Positions 49,098 through 58,252 of a DNA stretch of 64,000 nt are shown piece by piece. The stretch spans positions 1 to 64,000 of the forward strand of contig DATABA010000019.1 in NCBI GenBank assembly GCA_036259835.1, in the 5' to 3' direction. This DNA comes from JALYGK01 sp036259835 (lineage in GTDB: Bacteria > Actinomycetota > UBA4738). Below the pieces are notes generated by a model that worked only from the letters and a program-made list of their open reading frames with translations, was not told where the DNA came from and made no database searches. How positions within the stretch are numbered: position 1 is the stretch's first letter; each line of letters starts with the position of its first letter. A program made the position numbers and the translations under genes.

Positions 49098-51764
49098 ATG
49101 GTGGCCGACCTCGACACAGCATCGGACGTCGAGCGCCGCAAGCGGATCTTCCTCCTCGACGGACACAGCCTTTCGTTCCGCGCTTTCTTCGCCCTGCCGA
49201 CCTCGCTTGCCACCACCAGCGGACAGGTCACGAACGCCGTCTACGGCTTCACATCGATGCTGATCAAGCTTCTGGCCGAGGAAAAGCCGGATTACATCGC
49301 GGTGGCGTTCGACCTCGGGCGGCCGACGGTGCGCCTGGAGCAATACGCGGACTACAAGGCGGGGCGAGTGGAGGCTCCCGACGAGTTCCGGCAGCAGCTG
49401 GGGCTGATCCTCGAGGTGCTCGAAACACTCCGCGTCCCGATGGTCGCCGTCGAGCGCTACGAGGCGGACGACGCCATCGCCACGCTGGCATGCCGGGCGG
49501 TGGAACGCGGCATGGACGCCGTGATCGTGACGGCAGACCGGGACTTCTTCCAGCTGGTCAGTCCGCACATCACGGTGATGTTCAACCGCAGGGGGATCTC
49601 CGACATCGTCCGCTACGACGTGAAGGCGGTGACCGACCGGTTCGGGCTGCCACCGGAGAAATACCTCGACTACGTCGCGCTGAAGGGCGATCCATCGGAC
49701 AACATCCCCGGCATTCCGGGAGTCGGGGAGAAGACCGCGTCCAAGCTGATTCAGGACTTCGGGAGCATCGAAGAGCTGCTGGCTCGATCCTCGGAGATCA
49801 AGGGACGGCTGCGCCAACCCATTGAAGAAGCAGGCGAAGACCTCGTTCGAAACAAGACCATCGCTCGGCTCGAGACGGACCTCGAGCTTCCGGTGGAGCC
49901 GGAGAACTGCGTCATGGGGTCATGGGACCCCGACGCGGTTCGGCGATTGTTCAATTCGCTCGAGTTCCGCTCCCTGCTGGAGCGACTCGAGGAAGTCGAA
50001 CGGACGTCCAAGCCCGCGGTCGAACGGGCGTCCCTCGACGTGCGGGAGGCGTCACTTGCCGACATCGAACGAGTTGTCTCCGCCGCGGGTCCGACCTCGC
50101 TGACCGTCTGGGTCGAAGACGGCCGAGTGGCCGGGCTGGCGGTTTCGCCCGGCGGGGGGCAGGCCGCGTTTGCGAGAGTCGGTGACCTGGGCGGCGTGGT
50201 GGCGACCTGGCTGGCCGACCAGGACGCGCAGAAGTGGGTGCACGGGGCCAAGGACCTGGAGACGGCGCTTCTGGCCTCCGGGGCCTCGGTGGCCGGCGTA
50301 GTCTTCGACACGCTCCTCGCGGGCTACCTCCTCGATCCCGCCGAGGCGAATTACCCGCTGGAGGCATTGACCCAGCGATACCTCGGGCTCGACATCTCTT
50401 CGGATCAGTCCGAAAGCGCCGAGGGGCAGTTGTTTCAGGAGTCCCCGGGCTCGAGAACCGGGATGGCCGCGGCGGCGGTCGGACTGCTCGCTCCCGTCCT
50501 TCAGGAGCGAGTCGACCGGGCGGGCCTCGGACGTCTGTTATCGGAAGTCGAAATGCCGTTGTCGGCGGTGCTGGCCCGAATGCAGGCGACCGGGGTGAAG
50601 CTCGACGTCGAGTACCTGCGCGACATGTCGGAGTCGGTGGGAGATCAGATGCGGACGCTGGAGGAGGACGTCTACAGGTTTGCCGGGGAACCGTTCAACA
50701 TCGGATCACCGCCGCAGCTCCGCAGGATCCTCTACGAGAAGCTCCGGCTGACCCCGCTCAAGAAGACGTCGAAGGGGGCGCTCTCGACCGACGCGGACGT
50801 CCTCGAGAAGATCCGAGATCAGCACCCCGTCGTCGACGCGCTCCTTCGGTACCGGGAGCTTGCGAAGCTGAAGTCGACGTACCTGGACGCGCTGCCCCCG
50901 CTGGTGGACCCGCGGACGGGACGGATCCACACGACGTACAACCAGGTGGGCGCGGCAACCGGCCGGCTGTCGAGCATCAATCCGAATCTTCAGAACATCC
51001 CGATCCGCGGAGAGCTCGGCCGGCAGATCCGGCGCGCGTTCGTCCCGGGAGATGGGAGCAGGCTGCTGATGGTCGCGGATTACTCGCAGATCGAGCTTCG
51101 AATCCTGGCCCATCTATCGGGCGACGAAGCGCTGGCCGAGGCCTTCGCCACCGAGGCCGATATCCATGCGGCAACCGCCGCTTTGGTGTTCGCGTTGCCG
51201 CTGGACCAGGTCGACCCGGAGCTCCGGAGAAGGGCGAAGGTGGTGAACTACGGGTTGGCCTACGGCATGAACGCGTTCGGTCTGGCCAGCCGGCTGGGAA
51301 TCACACCTGACGAGGCCGCTGAGTTCATCGACGCGTACTTCGCACGGTTCCCCAAGATACGTGAGTTCCTCGACCGTCAAGTCGCGCGCGCTGCGGCGGA
51401 GGGGTTCACCGAAACCATCCTCGGCCGCCGGCGTTACTTGCCGGAGCTCCAGGCTGCGAACCCGCGGGTTCGCGACATGGGTCGGCGCATGGCGCTGAAC
51501 GCGCCGATTCAAGGTGGCGCTGCCGACATCCTGAAGCTCGCGATGATCAAGGTGGACGCGGACCTTCGGGCGTCGGGGCTGGACTGTCTGATGGTTCTCA
51601 CGGTGCACGACGAGCTTGTCTTCGACGTCACCGAAGGAGATCTGGACCGTTCGGTCAAGCTCGTGACCGAGGCGATGGAAACGGCCTGGCCCCTGACGGT
51701 TCCGCTCAAGGCGGACGTTGGATGGGGGAAGAATTGGGCTGAGGCGGCACCCGCCGGGCACTAG
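49098..51764 (+). CDS. polA: DNA polymerase I
   Basis: 888 residues. N-terminal 5'-nuclease (1-300) with LLDGHSLSFRAFFAL, YEADDAIA, TADRDFFQLV and the helix-hairpin-helix GVGEKTASKLI. The middle domain keeps the 3'-5' exonuclease fold but not its catalytic acids (VWVEDGRVAGLAV where DxE is expected), so no proofreading. Polymerase motif A VADYSQIELR (about 657-666), motif B RRRAKVVNYGLAYGM (about 709-723) with Tyr where E. coli has F762, and motif C VHDEL (about 836-840). Fills gaps in repair and Okazaki fragments. Divergent from dtxR. Confidence 0.96.
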   Translation: MVADLDTASDVERRKRIFLLDGHSLSFRAFFALPTSLATTSGQVTNAVYGFTSMLIKLLAEEKPDYIAVAFDLGRPTVRLEQYADYKAGRVEAPDEFRQQLGLILEVLETLRVPMVAVERYEADDAIATLACRAVERGMDAVIVTADRDFFQLVSPHITVMFNRRGISDIVRYDVKAVTDRFGLPPEKYLDYVALKGDPSDNIPGIPGVGEKTASKLIQDFGSIEELLARSSEIKGRLRQPIEEAGEDLVRNKTIARLETDLELPVEPENCVMGSWDPDAVRRLFNSLEFRSLLERLEEVERTSKPAVERASLDVREASLADIERVVSAAGPTSLTVWVEDGRVAGLAVSPGGGQAAFARVGDLGGVVATWLADQDAQKWVHGAKDLETALLASGASVAGVVFDTLLAGYLLDPAEANYPLEALTQRYLGLDISSDQSESAEGQLFQESPGSRTGMAAAAVGLLAPVLQERVDRAGLGRLLSEVEMPLSAVLARMQATGVKLDVEYLRDMSESVGDQMRTLEEDVYRFAGEPFNIGSPPQLRRILYEKLRLTPLKKTSKGALSTDADVLEKIRDQHPVVDALLRYRELAKLKSTYLDALPPLVDPRTGRIHTTYNQVGAATGRLSSINPNLQNIPIRGELGRQIRRAFVPGDGSRLLMVADYSQIELRILAHLSGDEALAEAFATEADIHAATAALVFALPLDQVDPELRRRAKVVNYGLAYGMNAFGLASRLGITPDEAAEFIDAYFARFPKIREFLDRQVARAAAEGFTETILGRRRYLPELQAANPRVRDMGRRMALNAPIQGGAADILKLAMIKVDADLRASGLDCLMVLTVHDELVFDVTEGDLDRSVKLVTEAMETAWPLTVPLKADVGWGKNWAEAAPAGH

Positions 51765-51780
51765 GCGTTCGCTTCGTCGA

Positions 51781-51810
51781 TTGACGTAGCTTTGGGGCCG
51801 AATCTACACT
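51781..51810 (+). promoter_or_regulatory. Promoter of rpsA
   Basis: -35 TTGACG (51781-51786), 18-bp spacer, -10 TACACT (51805-51810); predicted start near 51817, about 30 nt before the rpsA ATG. It lies in the 82-nt polA-rpsA spacer. Confidence 0.68.
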
Positions 51811-51846
51811 CGCGTCGCGCGCTCAGGCGTCGCTCATCTTCTTCGC

Positions 51847-53325
51847 ATGGCCCCATCCCGTTTCGGTTGGTCCCCCGGAGAAGGGGAGCCCGCTCCGCGC
51901 GCGGGAGGGAGTGTTGAAGGTATAGACAGTCAGCCGGAAAGTCAGTCAGTCGCCCAAGACGACCTCACGCCCGACGAGCTGGTCAGGGCGATCGAGGAGA
52001 GCCTCAAGGACTTCAAGGACGGCGACTTCGTCGAGGGGACGATCGTGAAGGTCGACCGGGACGAGGTGCTGGTCGATATCGGCTACAAGTCCGAAGGCGT
52101 CATCCCTTCGAAGGAGCTCTCCATCCGACAGGACGTCGATCCCGCAGAGGTCGTGAAGGTCGGCGACCACATCGAGGCCCTCGTCCTCCAGAAGGAGGAC
52201 AAGGAGGGCCGGCTGATCCTCTCCAAGAAGCGCGCGCAATACGAGCGGGCGTGGAAACGGATCGAGGAGATCATGCGGGGCGGTGGGACGATCCGGGGCC
52301 CGGTCATCGAAGTGGTCAAGGGCGGCCTGATCCTGGACATCGGACTTCGCGGGTTCCTGCCCGCATCGCTGGTCGAGCTGCGACGAGTCCGAGACCTTCA
52401 CCCGTATGTCGGGCAGGAGCTCGAGTGCAAGATCATCGAGCTCGACCGCAACCGGAACAACGTCGTGCTGTCGCGCCGGGCGTTCCTCGAGGAGTCACAG
52501 AGCGAGGGAAGAAAGAAGTTTTTGGAGAGCCTGCAAAAGGGAGAGCGCCGCCGCGGCGTCGCGTCCTCCATCGTCAACTTCGGCGCGTTCGTCGACATCG
52601 GCGGTGGAGTGGACGGTCTGGTCCACGTATCGGAGCTGTCCTGGAAGCACGTCGACCACCCGAGCGAGGTTGTGGCGGTGGGGCAAGAAGTGGACGTCGA
52701 GGTGCTCGACGTCGACCTCGAGCGAGAACGCGTCTCGCTGTCGCTGAAGGCGACCCAGGAAGACCCGTGGCGAGAGTTCGAGCGAAAGCACGAAACCGGC
52801 GAGATCATCCAGGGAGCGGTCACCAAGCTTGTTCCGTTCGGCGCGTTCGTGCGCCTCGGGGACGGCATCGAGGGTCTGGTTCACATCTCCGAGCTGTCGG
52901 AGCAGCACGTCGAATCGCCCGAGCAGGTCGTCCAGGTAGGGGACCAGGTTCGGGTGAAGGTCGTCGACGTCGACCCCCCTCGACGCAGGATCAGCCTTTC
53001 CATGCGACGGGTGGCCGACGAGCAAGAAGAGCTCGGCGAGGCGGAGATCGAGGCGGAGCCTACGGAGCGACTGATCGAAGAGCAGGTACCGGAGCTCTCA
53101 ACGGAGGCCCGTGAGGCGGTCGACGAAGCTGAGGCTCGCGCGGACGAGTCGGGACAGGAGCTCTTCGAGACCTACATCGAGCCGGAGCCGGCCGCTCCCG
53201 AAGATACCGCCATGCACGTGGTGCCGGAAGCCGAGGTGTCCTCTGAAGCGGAGGCAGCGGAGGAAGCGGACGTTTCGCTTGAGTCGATCGTGGAAGAGTT
53301 GAAGCGCCGAGAGGGTCGGGGCTAG
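51847..53325 (+). CDS. rpsA: Ribosomal protein S1
   Basis: 492 residues with four S1 RNA-binding domains, at about 60-130, 145-215, 230-300 and 315-390: GDFVEGTIVKVDRDEVLVDIG, GGGTIRGPVIEVVKGG, NFGAFVDIGGGVDGLVHVSE and PFGAFVRLGDGIEGLVHISE start them. The last two are the classic GAFVxxGxGxxGLVHxSE form. The tail of about 100 residues is very acidic, Glu/Ala-rich, and probably disordered. Four domains is the usual count in actinobacteria (E. coli has six). Start ATG 51847 has no Shine-Dalgarno. The stop shares a CTAG with the convergent gene. Confidence 0.94.
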   Translation: MAPSRFGWSPGEGEPAPRAGGSVEGIDSQPESQSVAQDDLTPDELVRAIEESLKDFKDGDFVEGTIVKVDRDEVLVDIGYKSEGVIPSKELSIRQDVDPAEVVKVGDHIEALVLQKEDKEGRLILSKKRAQYERAWKRIEEIMRGGGTIRGPVIEVVKGGLILDIGLRGFLPASLVELRRVRDLHPYVGQELECKIIELDRNRNNVVLSRRAFLEESQSEGRKKFLESLQKGERRRGVASSIVNFGAFVDIGGGVDGLVHVSELSWKHVDHPSEVVAVGQEVDVEVLDVDLERERVSLSLKATQEDPWREFERKHETGEIIQGAVTKLVPFGAFVRLGDGIEGLVHISELSEQHVESPEQVVQVGDQVRVKVVDVDPPRRRISLSMRRVADEQEELGEAEIEAEPTERLIEEQVPELSTEAREAVDEAEARADESGQELFETYIEPEPAAPEDTAMHVVPEAEVSSEAEAAEEADVSLESIVEELKRREGRG

Positions 53326-53786
53326 CCCCCCCGCGCCACTTCCCGTTCCAAGTTCCGGAGGCCCTTCCTCAATGAGGACTCGACGGGCTTGCCCTTGGTT
53401 GCCTTGACGAACCACACGACAAGTCGCGCCATCCGTGTGATCGGCTCACGTTGCCAGGTGACGTGGATCCTGCTCCCACCGCCGGTCCTCGGGTCGACTC
53501 TCGCCGAGACGAAGCTGCCCGGTTTGGCGAACCCGCTCTCCTGAACTGTCCACGTCACGACACCGGGCGTGGACCAGTCGTAGCGTTCCCTGGCCCACAC
53601 CGGGAAAAGCTTGCTGCCCGTCCCTTCTCTGATCTCAGCCGTCGTCTCTTCGACCGAGTACACCTCGTACCACTCGCGGCTGAGGCCCGGCCAGACATCC
53701 GGCCTGCGGTCGGAGAAGTCCGTCAGCGCAGCGATGACCCGCTCCGGCGGCGCGGATGTCTCCACATCGAATTCCAGTCGCGTCAT
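53322..53786 (-). CDS. SRPBCC (START/Bet v1-like) family protein
   Basis: 154 residues. Helix-grip fold: MTRLEFDVETSAPPERVIAALTDF begins the domain, TWTVQESGFAKPG and SRIHVTWQREPITR form the central strands, and a long C-terminal helix (LRKGLRNLEREVA) closes the hydrophobic pocket. Members bind lipids, polyketides or other hydrophobic ligands; no specific role can be given. The last four bases overlap the rpsA end on the other strand: each gene takes its TAG from the palindrome CTAG at 53322-53325. Divergent from coaE. Confidence 0.8.
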   Translation of the reverse strand: MTRLEFDVETSAPPERVIAALTDFSDRRPDVWPGLSREWYEVYSVEETTAEIREGTGSKLFPVWARERYDWSTPGVVTWTVQESGFAKPGSFVSARVDPRTGGGSRIHVTWQREPITRMARLVVWFVKATKGKPVESSLRKGLRNLEREVARGG

Positions 53787-53862
53787 CGATTCCGCCCTCA
53801 GACCTCTCGCTTCAACGCGACGCGATTCTCTCCTCAGCGCTCGTGTGCTTCAACCGCGTCGC

Positions 53863-53868
53863 TACCAT
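53863..53868 (+). promoter_or_regulatory. -10 box for a leaderless coaE transcript
   Basis: TACCAT ends 6 nt before the ATG at 53875; no Shine-Dalgarno. The same TACCATCG octamer lies at the same distance before uvrB. Confidence 0.5.
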
Positions 53869-53874
53869 CGCGGC

Positions 53875-54492
53875 ATGCTTCTCGTTGGATTGACCGGAGG
53901 AATGGGAGCCGGCAAGTCCACTATCGCGCGGATGCTCGCCCGACGAGGGGCCGTCGTCATCGACGCCGACGTCCTCGCTCGACAGGCACTCCTTCCCGGG
54001 ACGCCCGGCTACACCAAGGTGACCGAGCTCTTCGGCCCCGAGATCATCGGTGCGGATGGCGAGGTCGACCGAAAAGCGCTCGCGCGGCGGGTTTTCGCGG
54101 ATGACGAGGCACGTATCGCCTTGGAGTCGATCACGCACCCCGAGGTGTTCCGCTCTCTCAGTGACGCGCTGGAGGACTATCGCGACACCAACAGCATCGT
54201 CGTCTTCGATGCGCCTCTCATCGTCGAGACCGGTTTCGCCAGCGCGTGCGACGCGATCGTCGTGGTCACGGCCGCGGAGGAAGCCCAGGTGGCCAGGGTG
54301 GTGAAGGATCGCGGGATGACCGAGGAGGCGGCCAGAGCGCGTATGCGCGCTCAGGCCCCCACGACCGAGAAAGAACGCCTGGCCGACTTCGTCATTCGTA
54401 ACGACGGAACGATCGAAGAGCTCGAGAAGGCCGTCGACGCCGTGTGGGAAAAGCTGGCCGAAGCTGCACGGGCAAAGAGCACCGGCGGCTGA
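53875..54492 (+). CDS. coaE: Dephospho-CoA kinase
   Basis: 205 residues from ATG 53875. Last step of coenzyme A synthesis: phosphorylates the 3'-OH of dephospho-CoA. P-loop GLTGGMGAGKST at 5-16, IDADVLARQ at 29-37 with the substrate-binding Asp, and FDAPLIVETG and VIRNDGTIEEL typical of CoaE. No C-terminal GrpB domain is fused, unlike in mycobacteria. The start is set by the P-loop position; the frame is open upstream but that part is a shadow. Gene order polA, rpsA, coaE, uvrB follows Streptomyces. Confidence 0.95.
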   Translation: MLLVGLTGGMGAGKSTIARMLARRGAVVIDADVLARQALLPGTPGYTKVTELFGPEIIGADGEVDRKALARRVFADDEARIALESITHPEVFRSLSDALEDYRDTNSIVVFDAPLIVETGFASACDAIVVVTAAEEAQVARVVKDRGMTEEAARARMRAQAPTTEKERLADFVIRNDGTIEELEKAVDAVWEKLAEAARAKSTGG

Positions 54493-54517
54493 TTTCGCGT
54501 CGATATCATCGACCGAC

Positions 54518-55222
54518 ATGTCCTATCGAGCGGTCTTCTTCGACGCGGGCGAGACGCTCGTTCATCCGCATCCTTCGTTTCCGGAGCTGCTCGTCCAGGT
54601 CCTCCGCCAGGAGGGGTACGAGGCCGATCCGGAAATGGTTCGGGAGAAGATCTTCGTGGTTTCGGATCGCTTCATGGAGGCGGCCCGAGGCGGCGAGCTG
54701 TGGTCGACGTCGGCGGAGCGATCGCGAGAGTTCTGGGCCTCGATCTACCGGTCGCTGCTGGCGGCGATGGGACTTCCCTTCGGCGATGGACTGGCACAGG
54801 CGCTGTATCGAACCTTCACCGACCTCTCGAACTATCGCCTCTTCGACGATGCCGTGCCCACCCTGGAGCGTCTCCGCGGGGATGGTTTCAAGCTCGGACT
54901 GGTATCGAACTTCGAGGAATGGCTGGAGCGGCTCCTGGAATCGCTCGGAGTCAGCGGGTTCTTCGAGATCCAGGTCATCTCGGGGGTCGAGGGGTACGAG
55001 AAACCGGACACCCGCCTGTTCAAGCTGGCTCTCGATCGAATGAACGCCGAGCCCGACGCATCGGTCTACGTCGGTGACCACCCATACTTCGACATCGAGC
55101 CGGCGCAGTCGATCGGGATGTTGGGCGTCCTCATCGACCGTCGCGATCGCTTCCCCGATCATCGGGGACCGCGAATCACCACGCTGGAGGATCTCCCGCC
55201 GCTGATCGGCGTGCCTGCCTGA
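54518..55222 (+). CDS. HAD-superfamily hydrolase
   Basis: 234 residues. Motif I FFDAGETL (7-14), with D9 as nucleophile but Gly instead of the usual second Asp (DxG); motif II LVSNF; motif III Lys in EKPDTRLF; motif IV VGDHPYFDIEPA. A helical C1 cap lies between motifs I and II. The DxGxT form is seen in the HDHD3/REG-2-like group. It probably dephosphorylates a small metabolite; the substrate is unknown. A TATCAT box 8 nt before the ATG and no Shine-Dalgarno. Next gene follows after 2 nt. Confidence 0.85.
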   Translation: MSYRAVFFDAGETLVHPHPSFPELLVQVLRQEGYEADPEMVREKIFVVSDRFMEAARGGELWSTSAERSREFWASIYRSLLAAMGLPFGDGLAQALYRTFTDLSNYRLFDDAVPTLERLRGDGFKLGLVSNFEEWLERLLESLGVSGFFEIQVISGVEGYEKPDTRLFKLALDRMNAEPDASVYVGDHPYFDIEPAQSIGMLGVLIDRRDRFPDHRGPRITTLEDLPPLIGVPA

Positions 55223-55224
55223 CC

Positions 55225-55590
55225 ATGGCAAGGGAGTACACGGCCGAGGAAGCAAACGCCCTTCTCCCGTCGCTTCGAACCGCGCTCCAGAACATCCGCC
55301 AGGCTCGCCAGGTCATTCTGTCGGGTGGCGAGCGAATTCGTAAGACAGCGCCGCTCGACGGTGGAGGCGAGCAGGGGCGAGAGTTCTGGGAGGCTCTGCA
55401 ATCACTGCGTCGGGAAATCGAAGCACTCAACCAACAGGACATCCTGCTGCGCGATCCGGAGAGCGGACTGGTGGACTTCCCGGCTCGACGAGGCGGCGAG
55501 GAAATCTTCCTGTGCTGGCGGCTCGGGGAGGATCGTGTCGCGTACTGGCACGGTCCCGATTCCGGGTTCGCCGGGAGGAAGCCGCTGTAG
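55225..55590 (+). CDS. DUF2203 family protein
   Basis: 121 residues. N-terminal helical pair with YTAEEANALLPSLRTAL, then a compact end LRDPESGLVDFPARRGGEE and LCWRLGEDRVAYWHG, finishing GFAGRKPL. These are the conserved blocks of DUF2203, a small cytosolic protein family of unknown function common in actinobacteria and Chloroflexi. It follows the HAD gene by 2 nt, so the two may be co-translated. No catalytic residues can be named. Confidence 0.85.
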   Translation: MAREYTAEEANALLPSLRTALQNIRQARQVILSGGERIRKTAPLDGGGEQGREFWEALQSLRREIEALNQQDILLRDPESGLVDFPARRGGEEIFLCWRLGEDRVAYWHGPDSGFAGRKPL

Positions 55591-55631
55591 CTCGTTGGTC
55601 GAGCCGCGCTGCCCCTGCAACACTTCACCGC

Positions 55632-56540
55632 ATGAGCCCCGCCATCGAGGTTGAAGGCCTTCGAAAGTCGTACGGCGAGGTAAGCGCCGTGGACGGCATC
55701 GACCTGACGGTGGACGCGGGGCAGGTCTTCGCGCTGCTTGGCCCGAACGGCGCCGGAAAGACCACAACCGTCGAGATCCTCGAGGGCTACCGGCGACGCG
55801 ATGGAGGCCGGGTCGCGGTACTGGGGTTCGATCCTGCAAGGGCGGAACGGCGGTTCAAGGAGCAGATCGGGATCGTCCTTCAGTCCACCGGCGTCGACCC
55901 ATACCTTACGGTGGCCGAGACGATCGAGCTCTACCGGCGCTACTACCCGAACCCCCGTCCGGTGAACGAGGTCCTCGAAGTCGTCGGGCTCCGGGAGAAG
56001 GGCGACAGCCGGGTGATCAAGCTCTCCGGCGGCCAGCAACGGCGTCTCGACATGGCGATCGCGTTGGCGGGAGACCCGGCGTTGCTGTTTCTGGATGAGC
56101 CGACCACCGGATTCGACCCGTCCGCCCGACGCAACGCGTGGGAAGTGGTCAGGAACCTCGCCTCGCTGGGCAAGACGATCTTTCTCACCACCCACTACAT
56201 GGACGAGGCGCAATATCTGGCGCGCCAAGTCGCGATCATCACTCGCGGAAAGATCGTGGCCCAGGGTCCCCCCGCAACCTTGGGTGGCCGCCAGGATCTC
56301 AGCACGATGATCCGGTTTCGCGTTGCCGCCGACCTGGAGCTGCCTTCCGCGCTGTCGGCGACGGCTCACCGTACAGACGCCACCGTCCTCATTCGGACGA
56401 GCGATCCGACGCGGACGCTTCACGAACTCACGTCGTGGGCCATTCAAAAACGGATCGCGCTGGAAGGCCTCGACGTCACCCGGCCGTCACTTGAAGACGT
56501 CTACCTCGAGCTCACCCAGGGCGAGGCGGGCACTGAATGA
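55632..56540 (+). CDS. ABC exporter ATPase (ABC-2 type)
   Basis: 302 residues from ATG 55632. Walker A GPNGAGKTT (37-45), Q-loop in GIVLQSTGVDP, signature LSGGQQRRLD (131-140), Walker B LLFLDEPTTG (151-160), D-loop FDPSARR and H-loop TTHYMDEA. The C-terminal 70 residues are the DrrA-type accessory domain. Powers the ABC-2 permease encoded next (ATGA overlap). Drug, lipid or polymer export is possible; the cargo is unknown. The open frame before 55632 is rejected, since it has no ATPase features. Confidence 0.93.
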   Translation: MSPAIEVEGLRKSYGEVSAVDGIDLTVDAGQVFALLGPNGAGKTTTVEILEGYRRRDGGRVAVLGFDPARAERRFKEQIGIVLQSTGVDPYLTVAETIELYRRYYPNPRPVNEVLEVVGLREKGDSRVIKLSGGQQRRLDMAIALAGDPALLFLDEPTTGFDPSARRNAWEVVRNLASLGKTIFLTTHYMDEAQYLARQVAIITRGKIVAQGPPATLGGRQDLSTMIRFRVAADLELPSALSATAHRTDATVLIRTSDPTRTLHELTSWAIQKRIALEGLDVTRPSLEDVYLELTQGEAGTE

Positions 56541-57307
56541 ACGACGTCGCGTTGGCGTTCCGGCAGGTCCGGTACACGAACAAGAGCTTCTGGCGGAACC
56601 CTGCCGCGGCAGGGTTCACCGTTGCCTTCCCGCTGATGTTCCTGGTGATCTTCACCTCTCTGTTCGGGAACTCCACGGTTCGGGTCTTCGGGAAGGAAAT
56701 CAGCACCTCGACCTTCTACGTCGCCGCCATCGCGGCGTTTTCAATCATCAACGCGACGTACACGAACCTCGCTATCAGCATGACGTTCCTCCGGGACAGC
56801 GGCGCCCTGAAGCGGACGCGTGGAACGCCCTTGCCCGCGTGGGCGTTCCTGTTCGGTCGCGTCGTGTATGCCGTTCTGGGCGCGTTCGTATTGGTTGCAG
56901 CGGTCGCCTTGTTTGGGTCGGCGTTCTACGACGCCGAGATCCCCACACGAACGCTCCCGGCGTTTCTGGTGACGGTCGCCGTCGGGGCCGCAACGTTCTC
57001 CGCGCTCGGCCTGGCGATAACGGCCGCCGTGCCCAACGCCGATGCGGCGCCGGCGGTGGTGAACTTCTCGATCCTTCCGCTGTTGTTCCTGTCCGACATC
57101 TTCATCCCGATCCAGGACCCGGACGCGTGGTACGTCACTGTGGCCGAGTTCTTTCCGGTCTATCACTTCTCCCAAGCGATGAAGGCTGCGTACTTCTCGC
57201 CAGTCGGAAACGGGTTCCGCGGCGCAGACCTGTTGATCATCGGCATCTGGGGCTTGGTGGGCGTCCTGCTGGCGGCCCGGTTCTTCTCATGGGAACCCCG
57301 CCGCTAA
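56537..57307 (+). CDS. ABC-2 type exporter permease
   Basis: 256 residues with six hydrophobic helices (about 25-45, 60-80, 105-130, 140-165, 172-190 and 228-248) in the ABC-2 layout. The first cytoplasmic segment RYTNKSFWRNPAAAGFTVAFPLMF and the LKRTRGTPLPAW coupling segment are typical. LFLSDIFIP near residue 178 matches the family. Forms a dimer with the ATPase encoded just before it. Substrate unknown. An 85-nt spacer follows. Confidence 0.9.
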   Translation: MNDVALAFRQVRYTNKSFWRNPAAAGFTVAFPLMFLVIFTSLFGNSTVRVFGKEISTSTFYVAAIAAFSIINATYTNLAISMTFLRDSGALKRTRGTPLPAWAFLFGRVVYAVLGAFVLVAAVALFGSAFYDAEIPTRTLPAFLVTVAVGAATFSALGLAITAAVPNADAAPAVVNFSILPLLFLSDIFIPIQDPDAWYVTVAEFFPVYHFSQAMKAAYFSPVGNGFRGADLLIIGIWGLVGVLLAARFFSWEPRR

Positions 57308-57397
57308 GTACCGTCTCCTACACGTGAGGAGCGCAGATGCGGTACGCTCCGGCTGTTCGTACAGCTCAAGTCGGAAGCACACCCAGGAGGAATGGCG

Positions 57398-58234
57398 ATG
57401 AAACGATCGCTTTTCAGCCTCTCCATGACGGTCCTGCTGGCCGTGGTCTTGACGGCTTGTCAGGAGACGACGCCAGAGACGACGGGAGGGCAGGGCGCGA
57501 ACCCGTGCGACCCGCCGCCACTGAAGACGGCAGGGCAGCTGACGGTCGGCGCGGAGCTTCTCAACTACCCACCGTTCCTCATCGGTAAGGGGGTAGACCC
57601 GCCGCCCACCGGCTTCGAGGCGGACCTGGTGAACGAGATCGGGCGCCGGCTCGGAACTCGGGTGGTCTGGAAGCACACGGCGTTCGACTCGCTCTTCGCA
57701 CCCGGTCCGAAGCAGTGGGACTTCGGGGTGAGCCAGATGACCATCACCCCTGAGCGGGAGCAGGCGGTGGACTTCAGCGTCCCGTATCTCCAGGCCGACC
57801 AGTCGCTTGTGGTTCAGGCCGGCAAGCCGATCGCGAACGCGACGACCATCGCCGAGCTGAAGCAGTACAGGCTCGGCGGCGAGGCCGGCACGACGGGAAC
57901 GGACTTCATCAAGCAGAAGATCAAGCCGGACGAGGACCCCAGCGAGTTCGACACCACGGCCGACGCGGCCCAGGCGGTCAAGTCCGGGACGATCGACGGG
58001 CAGGTCATCGACCTCCCGATCGCCTCGGGCATCGTCAGCGAGTCGAAGACCGTGCAGCTCGAGATCGTCGGCTTCTTCCGGACAAACGAAAACTACGGGC
58101 TTGCCTTCGAGAAGGGAAGCCGGCTGAAGCGCTGCGTTGATCAGGCGATCAACGCGATGAAGGCGGACGGGTTCCTCACGCGGATCCAGGACAGGTGGAT
58201 CCCAGGCACCACCGGGCTGCAAGAGATCCGATAG
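57398..58234 (+). CDS. Polar amino-acid ABC substrate-binding lipoprotein
   Basis: 278 residues. Lipoprotein signal with lipobox LTAC, lipid-modified C21. Type II periplasmic-binding fold: LTVGAELLNYPPFL begins it, GFEADLVNEIGRRLG and MTITPEREQAVDFSVPYLQADQ follow, as in glutamine/histidine/arginine-type binding proteins. Two ATGs are in frame; 57398 is chosen because the Shine-Dalgarno AGGAGG is 7 nt away (the ATG at 57392 has 1 nt). Delivers an amino acid to the permease that follows after 18 nt. Ligand unknown. Confidence 0.9.
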   Translation: MKRSLFSLSMTVLLAVVLTACQETTPETTGGQGANPCDPPPLKTAGQLTVGAELLNYPPFLIGKGVDPPPTGFEADLVNEIGRRLGTRVVWKHTAFDSLFAPGPKQWDFGVSQMTITPEREQAVDFSVPYLQADQSLVVQAGKPIANATTIAELKQYRLGGEAGTTGTDFIKQKIKPDEDPSEFDTTADAAQAVKSGTIDGQVIDLPIASGIVSESKTVQLEIVGFFRTNENYGLAFEKGSRLKRCVDQAINAMKADGFLTRIQDRWIPGTTGLQEIR

Positions 58235-58252
58235 CGAATAGGGAGCCCTAGC

